DNA of 64,000 nucleotides from Przewalskia tangutica (Eukaryota; Streptophyta; Magnoliopsida; Solanales; Solanaceae): the NCBI GenBank assembly GCA_029844215.1, contig CM056726.1, positions 75,941,548 to 76,005,547 of the forward strand, read 5' to 3'. Below, one piece after another: positions 48,816 to 60,789 of the stretch. The notes beneath the pieces are model-generated. The model was not told where the DNA came from. It searched no databases and saw only the letters and a list, made by a program, of their open reading frames with translations. The position numbers were made by a program, and so were the translations under genes. How positions within the stretch are numbered: position 1 is the stretch's first letter; each line of letters opens with the position of its first letter.

Positions 48816-50350
48816 GCCGACTCCAAATCATGTGTGGGGTAGTTCCTCTCATGCTTCTTAAGGCTGTCGGGATCGTGCGTTATAACCTTACCTGCTGCAT
48901 CAACACACATCCCGCCCGATGCACGACGCGTCACAATACACAACATAACCGTCTGGACCTGCGGAAGAGTAAAGCGGCGATCGTCGATCTCTCGCCCGAT
49001 GGCGGAAACCACGCTCACAAACATCAGTCCATCAAACTTGCCGCCACGAGTTAGCCTAGTCAATGGTGCGAGAGATAGAAGCAAACTTCTCTACGAACCG
49101 CGATAATAACTGCAAGGCCCGTAAAGCTGCGAACCTCTGCCGGAGTAGTAGGTCTAGGCCAACTCGATCGCCGATCTTGGCGTATCCACTGAATACCATC
49201 GGCCCACAATATGCCCAAGAAAAGCCACGAAGCTAACCAAAACTCACATTTGGAAAACTTGGCGTATAATCGTTGGTCGGAGAACTGTCGGCCTGATCGC
49301 CAAATGCTCGCGTGCTCCGGCTCCGGCGAGAATAAACCAAGATATCATCAATGAACACTATCACAAGCGTGTCCAAAATGGTTTGAACACTCGGTTCATC
49401 AAATCCATGAATACCACGAGCATTGGTCAACCCGAAAGACATGACCACGAACTCATAATGCCCGTCTCGGTCGAATGCGATCCTAGGGACATTCGCTTCT
49501 CGACTCGCACTGATGATAGCCCGATCGCGATCAATCTTGGAGAAACATCTCGCGCCTGCAATCGTCGAACAAATCATCAATCACAGGAAGGGTATCTGTT
49601 CTTAATGGTCACCTTGTTCACCTTTGTAATCAACACACATGCGCAGCGGCGTCCGTCCTTCTTCACGAACAATCTGGCGCTCCCGGGGAGAAACACTAGG
49701 CTCGATGAAGCCGCTTCTCCGGCAAATCTCGCGGTGGTCCTTCAACTCTCTCAACTCGGCAGCCATTCTATATGGCGGAATGGAAATAGCCGAGTGTCCG
49801 CAACACATCTATACAAAACTCAATCTCCTCTCGGGAGGATACCCGGAGGTCGTGCAAACACGTCGGGAACTCTCGACTCTGGGCGACTAAAAATCTGTAC
49901 CGCGACCTCGATATCAAACACCGAATGAGATGGTAGATATACCCATTCGCACTATATTCCTAGCCTTGAGGTAGGAAATAAACCTACCACCGGCGACACC
50001 GTGTTCCTCCCACTCAACAATGGCTCGCCAGAAGCGGAACCATACTACTCTCTCCTGCGGTCTACATTGGCGTAGCAGAAGCTAGCCAATCCATACCCAT
50101 GATCACATCGAAATCAGTCATGTCAACTCTATTAAGTCGGCTAGGTCCGACGGCGCAAATGGTCCTTTGGACAAGCCCTATATACCGTAGAGCTACCACC
50201 GAATCACCCATGGCGTAGCTACCTCGAAAGGGTCTATGGACTCGTGCTCTATCCCTATCCTACTAGCGATAAGGGAGATATATAGGGCAGTAGAACCCGA
50301 ATCTATCAAGGCATACACATCATAACCAGAAACTGATAAGGTACCTGTGA
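48816..50350 (-). pseudogene. pol: E4 RNase H start, reverse transcriptase and protease, frameshifted
   Basis: Reverse transcriptase remnants are at 49233-49580 (ARCFSKID, VMSFGLTNA, then LVIVFIDDILVYS). Protease with the intact active site ALIDSGSTALYIS is in the frame at 50193-50768. RNase H starts near 49000. The change from one long frame to many short ones at 48800 is abrupt. Confidence 0.8.
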
Positions 50351-51509
50351 CGACATCAGGTGAGGCCTCCTGATCCTGCCGGCTGGACAAGGCATAAATG
50401 CGGTTCTGAGGACCATTAGAACTGGGACCCGCGCCACGACCTCTGCCGCGACCTGTTGGCCCATGAGTACCTTGCCCTGCAGGCGGTAATCGTAGGAGAT
50501 GAAGAAGACCGTGAAAGAACTTGTAGGTGACCCTACCATCAAGACTTCCCAGTGGACGGTTCCTCGCAAAGTGACCCTGCTGGCCAAAACTGTAACAAAC
50601 TCCCGTAGAAGTACCACAATTCCCGAAGTGGGATCTACATCGGCCACCGAGGGGTGGTCCGTCGGCGATCTCCTCTCTGCTCTGGACATCGAAGTCACGG
50701 GGCCACAGTGCGCCTCGAATATCTGGTGTCGAGGGCGGTGCATGAGTGCTCTGCTGGTTGTGGTGCAAATCTAGGCCGCTAAGGCCGCCACCACGATAGC
50801 TACCAAAAGACCACGCCGTCTGGTCTTCTGCTGTGCATCACAACCCGTCGGCTCTACGCTCCTCGCATCCAAGTGCATGAGCTGCGTGCGGGTAATATCC
50901 ATGCTCTGGTGAAGAGCCACACCGTACAAGACTTCGGCCATATAATCATCTAGCCGGTGGCGTGGCGATGCACCGCCTCCATATACGCTGCAACGCAGGG
51001 ACATATCGAGCCAACAAATCAAACTCAAAGTTGTACTCCCTAACTGTGCGTCCTCTCTGTCTCAACAACAAAAATCGCCGGCCCGTGCCCTCCTCATGCG
51101 GAGGCAAGAAGTGAGTGAGAAAAGCCTCAGAACTCATCCCAGTAGTTGGGGGCGTGCTCTCCGGGATAACTCCACGAATCAAACCAATCGGCTGCGGTAT
51201 CACGTGGCGATGTGAACCGCGTCACGGACTCGGTCTCTGAAGCCTTGATCACCGCGTGATCCTCAGAATGGCGAAGGATGAACTCCTGCGGATCATCCTC
51301 GTGCCTCGACCCGTAGAACTCGCGGGCTACAACTCGAAATCCGTAGTCTCAAATCGTATGCCTCGGGTGAACCACGGGTACTACGGGTGGGCTGGAACTA
51401 CCGCATCGGCTGTCCTCATGTCGCCACGATCACGGCGATGGCGGGCCATCTCTCTGTAACCCATCTCATCTGCTCCAGGCTGTGGGGCTGGAGGTGTAAA
51501 TCTTGTGGT
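50350..51509 (-). pseudogene. gag: E4 gag, truncated by E5 insertion
   Basis: The zinc knuckle is visible as CYSFGQQGHFARNRP, where the second and third metal-binding cysteines read F and R. The capsid part is at 50946-51203 (EAFLTHFLPPH, GRTVREYNFEFDLLARYVP). The frame is cut at 51510 by the E5 LTR before the gag start codon. The candidate target duplication is gtggt (51505-51509). Confidence 0.75.
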
Positions 51510-54500
51510 TGTTATACCGTATTTTGGTATGCGTGAGGGCGTGCGTGAAAATTTGAGCCTTAAGTTAGGCAAGTTTGAAATTTGTACACAACACCCGATT
51601 AGAGTCGTTTTTAAATGAAAGCGTTTCCACGACTTTTGTTGGGAAAATTCCGCTATGTCATTTATAATTTTTGCGGATTTTTAGAGGCGAAACATTTTGG
51701 ACCAACGGGAGGGTGACAAGTGTCACCCTCACATTGGAAGGCTTGGACGGCAACCATGGCTTGACTTGGGCGATTTGGACCACTTTAGTTGGTAGGATAT
51801 TTTGTGCAAGTTGTGTGGTAGATGGATAAGGTCCACATGGTTTAAATCTAGCCTACACTTGCTATGCACTTGGCAAGATCTTGGCCATTGGTTGGCCATG
51901 GCTTGACCTATAAATACCCTCTAAGTGAAGGCTTTCTTCATCCACAAATTGTTCTAAGTGATAAATCCCTTCCCCTCCTCTTGTAGACTCTCATCCAAGA
52001 GCTCCTCTCCCTCTCTTGTGAGCTAGCCGAGAGCCTCCCACTGGCAGAAGGGGTACACACCCTCTAATGGTGCTAGTGGTGGGTACCCACTAGCCTAGTT
52101 GTTTTTCGTATAATACCCCTTGTTGTGGTATAGAAATACTCTCCTAGTATTGTTGTAATGTCCAAATACCTTGGCCTAAATACCTTTTAGTATTCCCAGG
52201 TTACACTTATACAAAAGCCGGAAAATACGATTATACTTCCTTTAGCCACAAAACGAAACCTAAGGAAATCTTCACCCGTTGTTGAAGTTGTAAGTAGAAG
52301 TTGGTTAGAACTTCTAAGGGTTGTTTGGAGCGCTGGAGTAGGAGCTAAGCGTTGCTCGGGATCGACTTTATACTTGGATAATTTTGGGCTTATCGAGGTA
52401 AACATCTTGTCCTTATTGTAATTGGAAATTACATAAGTGTTGAATATATAGTTGTTGTATACTATATATAGAACTGAACTTAGTATTGTGGCAATGTCTT
52501 TTGACTTAAGCACGAAGAATAAAGAATTGAGCAGTAATCACATAGAAGGATAATAAAGAGAAGAATCAATCGTAATTACCTAGGGTGTATTCAGTAGACT
52601 TGTGTAGCATTCCGTGTAGTAGTATGGTGCGTGTCCTGTTAGGCGTATTAACCCCTGGTTGGCTTGGTAGGCCTCGATAAAGGAGGAGATTTCTGTTGTT
52701 GGGGAGGTCTTTGCCGAATTTTACGTAGAAAGATGGGAACTTGTGTTTAAGATTTAATAGACGTTTGTGGCCTTTATAGGTGAAAGTACTAAGAGTAGCG
52801 TATCTACTCGAGGAGTGGAAAGGGCTAGAGGTTGTAGTACTTGGAGCTTTGCTTATTGTCGATAATCGTCGCGGTATGTGAACCTCTTCCTATCTCTTCT
52901 AGCATGATATATGTGAACTATGTAGTACGGTGAGCGTCGTGTGTTAATCGTGTTTGATTGTTCTTAAAACATAAAGTGTTATAACGGCTTTATGGGAAGT
53001 TGGTTATAACAGCTTTATGTAGGTAAGAAAATACTTTGTGGTTTTAAAAGGTAACTGATGTGAATTATAACTGGCTAGTTATAATAAAGAACTTGATGTA
53101 TTTCAAAAGATTTATAAATCGTTTTTGAAGGGAGAGTAACACTTGGTTTTAAAAGGTTTTAAAAAGAGTTATACTAGCTTTATGGGGAGTTAGGTATAAT
53201 GTCTTAAGAGAGGTAAAGAAAATGGTTTACTGATGTTAGAAGTTAAGAGACTTAATCTTATAAGATAAGAGACTTAACTTATTTGTTTTAATGTGAATGT
53301 TTGTGTGAAACCTCATTCGTGAGTAATGAGTACTTGGTTTTATTTAAAGGGATAATGTTTCTTGATTTGGAAATCGAATGTGTATCGACAGCACCAACTG
53401 CGGCGTTAATAAAGGAAAATGTATTGAATAATGATGAATTATATTAAAACCAGTAGAAACCTCCATCTGCATAGAAACTAAGATGAGACAAAATGATATA
53501 CATTTTCTAGATCATGGCTGCTGTAATAAGAATGTTGTAAACAAGAATAACCTACTCTCACGTGAGACCTATATTACTTAATTGTTCTAAAAAGGAATCA
53601 AGTGATTAAGTTTGAAAACTATGAAACCATTTGAAAATGAGAAGCTTGAGTAATTGAAACTAGGCAAACTGGAACTTAGGAAAAGAATGTTGTTACTTGA
53701 TTTTGAAAAGGGAATGTGGGTTGGTCATTCTAATACTACGGGTATCGGGTGACTTTTATAAAAGTAATGGATCTCTTTTAAAAGAACTTAACGTATGTAG
53801 TACTTTGGGGTTAAAAACCCGGACTTTGGCATAAAATGAAAGTACTTTGAGTTGTTGTGAAACTTTCCTTTGCTTGTTATTGTTAATATTGCCTTTGCTG
53901 GTTTTTGTGAAACTTTGCTTTGATTGTTTTTGTGAAACTTGCCTATGCTTGTTGTTGTGAAACTTGCCTATGCTTGTGATGATAGCCTTTGTTGTGCAAG
54001 TGTGGTATTTACGTATTCTGGCGTCTCTCGATAGAGTAGGTTGACTTGTTGAGAACTTACTTGGGCGTCTTTGGCGGTGATGGAGAATTCCACGGGTATG
54101 TTTCCATTTTGATTCTTGTCTTGTTGTTGATGTCACATGGACATGTCTACACCGTCTGATGTTAGGGCATGCGGCCCGTGCGGCGGGTTGATTACGATAT
54201 ATGGTTATTCTTGCAACATGGGCGTGTCTACCGTCTGAGATTCGGGGCATGTGGCCATGCGGCAGAGTTGACCACCCAGTATATTGTTATTGAGGTTACA
54301 TGGGCATGTCTACACCGTCAAGATTCCGGCGTGTGGCCATGCGGCCTTGTTATTATTGTTGCATCATGGACATGTCTACCGTCTGCATTAGGGCATGCGG
54401 CCATGATGCGAACATGATGGATGTGGTGGGCGTGAGACCCATAGTTATATTTGAGTGGTGACTTTGAGGCGTGAGTCCACGACTTGGCTAACTTTTATGT

Positions 54501-54996
54501 TGCGTCTGTATTTTGGTTATCATACATGTCTCCCCTTTTTAAGCTATTATGATTTCATTCTGATGTTGTGATTTCACATACTTGGTACTGTTATCTTGAC
54601 CTCCGGGGGTTGCGTTCATGCCGCAGTAGATGTACATCGATCGTGGATCCTCGCTCATGGATCACGATTGACGTATTAGGAAGCTCCGTTTCTCGGAGGC
54701 TTATCTTTTGGTATGTGTTTCCACGAGTTGTAGGTTCTTGTACATTCGGGTATGGCGGGGCCTGTCCGTCATAGTCATTGTAAATCTTAGAGTGCATGCC
54801 TTTGTTGTGGCGGGGTTTGTAAAAAGGATAAGCTGTTCGGTTTTTATGTATATCTTGAAAGCAATTGTTTTGGTTGCTTTGTTTATTTATTATATCTCTT
54901 GTTTCATGACTCGTGTTTTATTTTCCGCTGGTTTTCTCGATGTTGTATCACTAGGGTGCGGGGTAAGGCACGATGTGAGCCCGGTTCGGCGTTACA
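51510..54996 (+). mobile_element. Element E5, 5' LTR
   Basis: The 3,487-bp LTR starts tgttataccgta and ends ggcgttaca, followed by a primer site. U3 is of the B/E1 type (ggaccaacgggaggg, palindrome gggtgacaagtgtcaccc) with TATAAATA at 51909-51916. The splice-donor-like block is at 52871-52880. A minisatellite lies at 54118-54430. LTR sequence and leader show it is of the same family as E6. Confidence 0.9.
54118..54430 (+). repeat. Minisatellite in E5 LTR
   Basis: Four imperfect units of roughly 70-85 bases carry catggacatgtctacaccgtc and ggcatgcggccatg. Related arrays occur in both E6 LTRs (57790-58075 and 63478-63775). Confidence 0.8.
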
Positions 54997-54999
54997 AAG

Positions 55000-55154
55000 T
55001 GGTATCGAAGCGATTAGTCCTCGGAAAGTGTCTACGGTCGTGTCTAGTAGAGTCTTGATTATCGGTGTGTTGTGCACCACATCTATAATCGAGGCTATAG
55101 GACATTTAGGATTGGTTTCCATTCTTCTCATTCCGAGATCGTGCCTTAGAGCAT
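55000..55154 (+). other. E5 primer-binding site and leader, cut by E6
   Basis: tggtatcgaagcg at 55000 is a disturbed initiator tRNA-Met site. The leader hairpin (55057-55090) has arms gattatcggtgtg and cacatctataatc and loop ttgtgcac. The leader ends at agcat (55150-55154), where E6 enters, so the rest of E5 lies beyond the window. agcat is the candidate left target duplication of E6. Confidence 0.8.
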
Positions 55155-55462
55155 TGTTATACCCGTAGTTGCGGGTATGTATGTGAGGCGTGCGTGCGAG
55201 AGTGCGAGAAATTTTGAAAAGAAAGAAAGATGTGAGTTTTAGCGGAAAAGTTTCCGGTTATTTGTGAAGAAAAGGTTCGTTAATGGGAATTGGATTCCCA
55301 GTTTGGTATTGGACTTCATAGATTATATTAGAATTTTGAGATTTTATTTTGGAAATGGTCACGTGGGGCCACGGGAGAAATTCTGGTTTTGTAGAGCCCA
55401 CTTTGTTTTGAGATTTTGGCCATTGTGGATATTTTTGGAAGACGTTTTTGAGGGCGATAGGA

Positions 55463-55864
55463 GGGTGACACGTGTCACCCCGCCTAGGTAACTTGAAGTT
55501 ACCTTTGTGCACAACACGGTTAGAGTCGTTTTTAAACGAAGCGTTTTCGCGTAACTTGCGGAGGAAAATTCCGGCTATGTCGTTTTGTATTTTTGCGGAT
55601 TTTTCCGAGAGGCGAAACATTTTGGACCAACGGGAGGGTGACATGTGTCACCTCACATTAAACAGGCGCAACCCGGGCGATTAGTTCACGTTCTTCGCCA
55701 TTGGCTCCTTGTTTGTGCCTTGTTTTGGCCTTGTTTGGTGCATTGTTTTGTGGCATGTTTTGTGGAGTAGGGGTTAGGGTGCACTTGGCTTAATCTTGCC
55801 TTACACTTGCTATACACTTGGAAGGATCTTGGCCCTTGGTTGGCCTTTGGTTTTGCTATAAATA
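55463..55864 (+). promoter_or_regulatory. Double G-box-like palindromes and TATA box of E6
   Basis: gggtgacacgtgtcaccc (55463-55480) is an 18-bp perfect palindrome with a CACGTG core. A second, similar site, gggtgacatgtgtcacc, follows at about 55636. TATAAATA is at 55857-55864. In the 3' LTR the first site reads CACATG (61133-61150) and the TATA box is at 61537-61544. Confidence 0.6.
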
Positions 55865-57789
55865 CCCCCAAGTGTGAAGACTTCATCCATTCAAAAACTT
55901 CCAAGTCTTGAAACCCTCTCCTCCCCTTTGTGAGCTCTTGGCGAGAGCCTCCCCCTCCCACCATTATGGCCTTTGGCGAGGGTTCCCTCCCCTTTATGGT
56001 GCTAGTAGGGTACCCACTGCTAGTTGTGTTCGTATAATACCACTTGTTGTGGTATAGAAATACTCCTAGTATTGTTATAATGCCCAAAATACCTTAGCCT
56101 TGTACCTTGTAGTTTTCCAAAGATACCTCTATCGTAGAGTCGGAAATACTACCTTTTGTCCTTTAGTCTCAAACCGAAACCCTAAGGAAATCTTCATAAT
56201 TGGTTGAAGTATTTGAGTAAGTTAGTTAGAACTTCTAAGGGTTTTTGGAGCGGATTGGGCGCACGGAGTAGGAGCTAAACCTTGCTCGGGATCGACTTTT
56301 AACTCGGATAATTTTGGGCTTATAGAGGTAAATATCTTGTCTCCCTATTGTAATTGGAAATTACATGTTTGTTAGAATATATAGTTGAAGTATACTATAT
56401 ATGGAACTATACTTAGTATTCGGCAATGTCTTTTGACTTAAGCTGAAGAATAAAGCCCAATCAGCTGTATTTACATAGGGTGTATTGCGGTAGACTTGTG
56501 TAGTATTCTTGAGTAGAATTGTACACGTCAGGGTAGGCGTGTAAACCCACTGGTTGGCTTGGTAGCCAGGCCTCGATAGAGGAGGAGATTTACGCTGTTG
56601 TTGCGGGGAGAGTCTTTGAATTTTACGTAGAAAGATAGAAACTTGTGTTTTGGGGTTAATAGACGTTTGTGACCTTTATAGGTGAAAGTACTAAGAGTAG
56701 CGTATTCTACTCGAGGAGTGGAAAGGGCTAGCAACGTACGTAGTACTTGGAGCATTTTGCTTATTGTCGATAAATCGTCGCGAGGTATGTGAACCTCTTC
56801 CTCTCTCTTCTAGCATGATATGTGTGAACTATGTAGTCCGGTAGACGTACATGTGCTAAGTGATTTGGTTGGTTTAAAACATAGGGTGTTATAATCGCTT
56901 TATGGGAAGTTAGTTATAACGACCTTATGTAAGTGAAAATGGTTTACTGATGTTAGAAGTTAAGAGACTTGATCTTATAAGATAAGAGACTTAACTTATT
57001 TGTTTTAATGTGGATGTTTGTGTGAAACCTCATTCGTGAGTAGTGAGTACTTGGTTTTTAAAGGGATAATGTTTCTTGATTTGGGAATCGAATGTGTATC
57101 GACAGGACCAACTGCAGCGTTAATAAAGGAAAATGTATTGAATAATGATGTGTTGTATTAAAACCGGTAGAAACCTCCATCTGCATAGAAGCTAAGATAA
57201 GACAAAATGATATTACATTTTCTAGATCATGGTCTTTGTAATAAGATCGTTATAAACAAGAATAAACTACTCACATATATGACATATGTTACTCAATTGT
57301 TCTAAAAGGAATCAAGTGATTAAGTTTGGGAACTATGAAACCATTTGAAAATGAGAAGCTTGAGTAATTGAAACTAGGCAAGCTGGAACTTAGGAAAGAA
57401 TGTTGTTACTTGGTTTTGAAAAGGAAGGTGGGTTGGTCATTCTAATACTACGGTATCGGGTGACTTTTATAAAAGAAATGGATCTCTTTTAAAAGAACTT
57501 AACGTATGTAGTACTTTGGGGTTAAAAACCCGACTTTGGCATAAAATGAAAGTACTTTGAGTTGTGTGAAACTTGCCTATGCTTGTTGTTGTGAAACTTG
57601 CCTATGCTTGTTGTTGTGAAACTTGCCTATGCTTATGATGATAGCCTTTGTTGTGCAAGTGTGGTATTTACGTATTCTGGCGTCTCTCGATAGAGGCGGT
57701 CGACTTGTTGAGAACTTACTTGGGCGTCTTTGGCGGTGATGGAGAATTCCACGGGTATGTTTCCATTTTGATTCTTGTCTTGTTGTTGA

Positions 57790-58075
57790 TGTCACGTGGA
57801 CGTATCTGCCGTCTGCGATGCAGGGGCATGCGGCCATGCGGTCGGGTTGATTACGATATATTGTTATTGTGGTTACATGGACATGTCTACAGGTAAATTC
57901 GGGGCATGTGGCGTGCGGCGAGTTGATCACCCAAGATATTATTGTTGATGTCACATGGACATGTCTACCGAGGTAGAATTCGGGCATGTGGCCATGGGGC
58001 ATTGGTATTATTGTTGCATCATGGACATGTCTGCCGATCTGAATTAGGGGCATGCGGCCGTGATGCGAACATGAT
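57790..58075 (+). repeat. Minisatellite in E6 5' LTR
   Basis: Three to four units carry catggacatgtct and ggcatgtggc or ggcatgcggcc. The partner array in the 3' LTR is at 63478-63775. Confidence 0.75.
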
Positions 58076-58664
58076 TGATGTTGTGGGCGTGAGACCCATA
58101 GTTATATTTGAGTGATGGCTTGAGGCGTGAGTCACATTTGGATATATTTGCTTTTATGTTGTGATCTTAGTTTGGTTATCATACATGTCTCCGCTTTAAT
58201 AGACTAGTATGATTTCATTCTGATATTTTCTGATTTCACATACTTGGTACTGTTATCTTGACCTCGCCCGAGGCTGCGTTCATCTGCGCGGTAGAAGTAC
58301 ATCGGTCGTGGATCCTCGCTCTTAGGATCTCGATTTAGCGTTTTGGGAAGCTCGTTTCTCGGAGGCTTATCTTTCGGTATGTGTTCCACTGAGTTGTAGG
58401 TTCTTGTACATTCGGGGTATGGCGGGGCCACTGTCCGTCATAGTTGTTGTAAATCTTAAGTGCATGAAATCTTGTTGTGGCGGGGTTGTAAAGATTAAAG
58501 CTGTTCGAGTTTTATGTATATCATGAAAACCGTTTTGGTTGGCTTTATTATTATTATATCTCTTGTTTCATGACTCATGTTTTATTTTCCATTTGGTTTT
58601 CTCGATGTTGTATCACTAGGGTGCAGGATAAGGCACGATGCGGGCCGGGCAGTCGTTACAAAAG

Positions 58665-58751
58665 TGGTATCGAGCGATTAATCCTCGGAAAGTGTCTGAC
58701 GTGTCTAGTAGAGTCTTGATTATCGGTGTGTTGTGCACCACATCTATAATC
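58665..58751 (+). other. E6 primer-binding site and leader hairpin
   Basis: tggtatcgagcg at 58665 departs from the tRNA-Met site at the CAG. The hairpin at 58718-58751 is the same as in E5: 13-base arms and a loop with gtgcac. Confidence 0.8.
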
Positions 58752-58856
58752 GGAGGCTATAGGACATTTAGGATTGGTTTCCATTCTTCTCATTCGAGAT
58801 CGTGCCTTAGAGGCGTGTTGTAAGTTGTACCCTCCGCGTATCTCGTTTTTACGATT

Positions 58857-59990
58857 ATGCCTCGCCAAGAGCACGAGCCAGAAGGGCAAAGCGGCCGAGT
58901 CTTTGCTAGTGAGATCTGAGAGTAGAGGCGCAGTCGGGCGATGCGAGTTGTGCTTGACGGCGGGTTTTGTAGCGCCGCCCGGCCCAGCGAGTTTAGAGCG
59001 CGGCCGTGGCTGATGAGACTCTGATACACGAGCCTCGGTCCGATGCAGGCGAGAGAGATGGGTTACAAGAGATGGCGATTCTTTGGCGAGTGCGTGGCGA
59101 ATATGAGGATAAATTTGAATCGGCGGTTCGATTCGATGCCGATGGTTCACCCCCGGCGAATAGTTTGAGGCTACGGGACTTTACGAGTTGTAGCCCGCGA
59201 GTTTTATGGGTCGAGGCACGAGGATGATCCGCAAGAGTTCATTCGGCGATTCTGACGGATCATGCGGGTGATCAAGCTTGAGACCGAGTGCGTGACCTTT
59301 GGTTCGCGCTCGGCTACGTGATACGCGATCGATTGGTTTGATTCATGGGAGCTTTCGGGAGAGCATGCACCTCAGCAGTATGGGATGAGTTTTGAGGCTT
59401 TCCTCACGCACTTCTTGCCTCGCGGATGGCGAGCACGCGGGCGACAGATTTTTGATGCTTAGACGAGCGGGCGTGCGGTTCGGGAGTACAATGTGAGTTC
59501 GACTCATTGGCGATGCGTCAGCGTTGGTAACTAGTATGGAGGATCGAGTGCACCGATATGTTCTGAGGGCTCGATGATTACATGTCGAGGCATGTTCGGG
59601 AGTAGCTCTTCACCGCATGGACATTGCCGCGTGCAGCTCATCTGCTGGGATGTGAGGCACGGAGAGGTCGGCGGAATGACGAAGATCGGCGAAGAGGCGA
59701 GAACGCGAGGTCCTTTGGTGACTTTCGGCGGACCGCCTCGGCGATACTAGTTTTGTACCTCCGCCCGGTGCGAGTGGTCCTCACAACCTTGAGTATTCGG
59801 GGCGGTCGGGCTCGAGGTTGAGTTTCGAGGAAGTAAGGGTGTTGGCGGATCGGTCACCTACCTCGGTGTGGTCGATGTGGTAGACCGCATTTGGAGTGTC
59901 GTGGTGCGGGGAGCTTGTTATTTTGCGGCCAGCGGGGCCATTTGCGGCTGTCCGACCAAGGTAGCACGGATGTTACGACTCGACCTCACG
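58857..59990 (+). pseudogene. gag: E6 gag, frameshifted
   Basis: ATG at 58857 opens MPRQEHEPEGQS, matching the MPxR start of the other gag genes. The capsid region follows at 59130-59560, with NSLRLRDF and a stretch equal to the conserved gag block before a roughly 20-residue FxSRxEDDPQEF-like segment. A zinc-knuckle remnant, GHLR with preceding cysteine codons, is near 59917-59955. Stops and shifts break the frame several times. It would supply only capsid, so E6 would need enzymes from related elements. Confidence 0.75.
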
Positions 59991-60789
59991 GATCGATGGT
60001 GGTTCATCGCGCCCTACGATTATCGCCTGCGTGCCTATGATTAGAGTGGAGCGGTAGCTTCAGTATATCCTTAACCCTCTAGAGTTTTGGTATGCTTGTT
60101 ATGATGGTCTCATTATTATGTGCTATGCGAATAGCGTTGTGTTAATTGTGAGTTAGAAAACATGCTTAGTTGGGAGGATACGTATGGGGGCATGGTAAGT
60201 GTGAACCTTAGACTATGTCACAGTGAGACCTTAGGGGTAAGGTCGTCTTGAGTTAAAGATTTATTTTGACCCTTATCGAGTAGTAGTATCGTGGGATTTA
60301 TTTGTGTGATAAGTCCGTGGGTAGTGTGAGATGGAAGTGGTAGCTTTCATGATGTGAATTAGTAAGATTGTTCGAATCGGGAACAAGAGTTTAGCGCGAT
60401 TGGGGGTCGGGTTGAGGACCATTTGCGGGTCAACCGTAACCGGTTTGGGGTGGGTCAGTTCTGGGTGGTCGCCCGGTGGTAGGGTCACGAGGATGCTAGG
60501 CCCAAGTTTGTGCGACCAACGTATGAGTTCGTGGGCGCGTTCGACGAGCGGTTCGTAAAGGCGGGAATGGCCTTAAGGAAGTTTGAGGTTAGTAAGATGA
60601 CCAAGTTTGGAGGTAGTGACTCGGAGATTTTCGAGCGGAGTAATGGTGAAGTATGGTACGTCTTGGGAGAGTTCGAGTGTTCGAGAAGGGTCTGACGAGT
60701 AAGGAAGGAAGATAACGTGTGTTATTTCGTGGCGGTATTGGCGTTGACAACTTGTTAGAGGAACTTCATCGTTATCCGACTTGAGAAGG
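59991..60789 (+). other. E6 3' internal noncoding region
   Basis: No enzyme domain is seen. The part from about 60590 (agatgaccaagtttggaggtag) is shared with element B (from 1715) and continues to the hairpin. The frame at 60510-60695 is short and is not recognised. Mostly noncoding. Confidence 0.6.

Larger units (their letters stand above)
41510..51509 (-). mobile_element. Element E4, chromovirus; 5' end outside the window
   Basis: The minus-strand element has its 3' LTR in two parts (41510-42988 and 45891-46886, split by S2), followed by integrase, reverse transcriptase, protease and gag. Gag is interrupted at 51510 by E5, so the gag start, leader and 5' LTR lie beyond the right edge. E4 holds the best-preserved integrase in the window. 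Confidence 0.88.
55155..58660 (+). mobile_element. E6 5' LTR
   Basis: 3,506 bp, from tgttatacccgtagttgcggg to gtcgttaca. U3 is chimeric: a K/H-type segment (55155-55484) is followed by a B/E1-type segment (55505-55680). TATAAATA is at 55857-55864 and the splice-donor-like block at 56782-56791. A minisatellite lies at 57790-58075. The stretch 56880-57500 is nearly the same as 62570-63190 of the 3' LTR. Confidence 0.9.
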
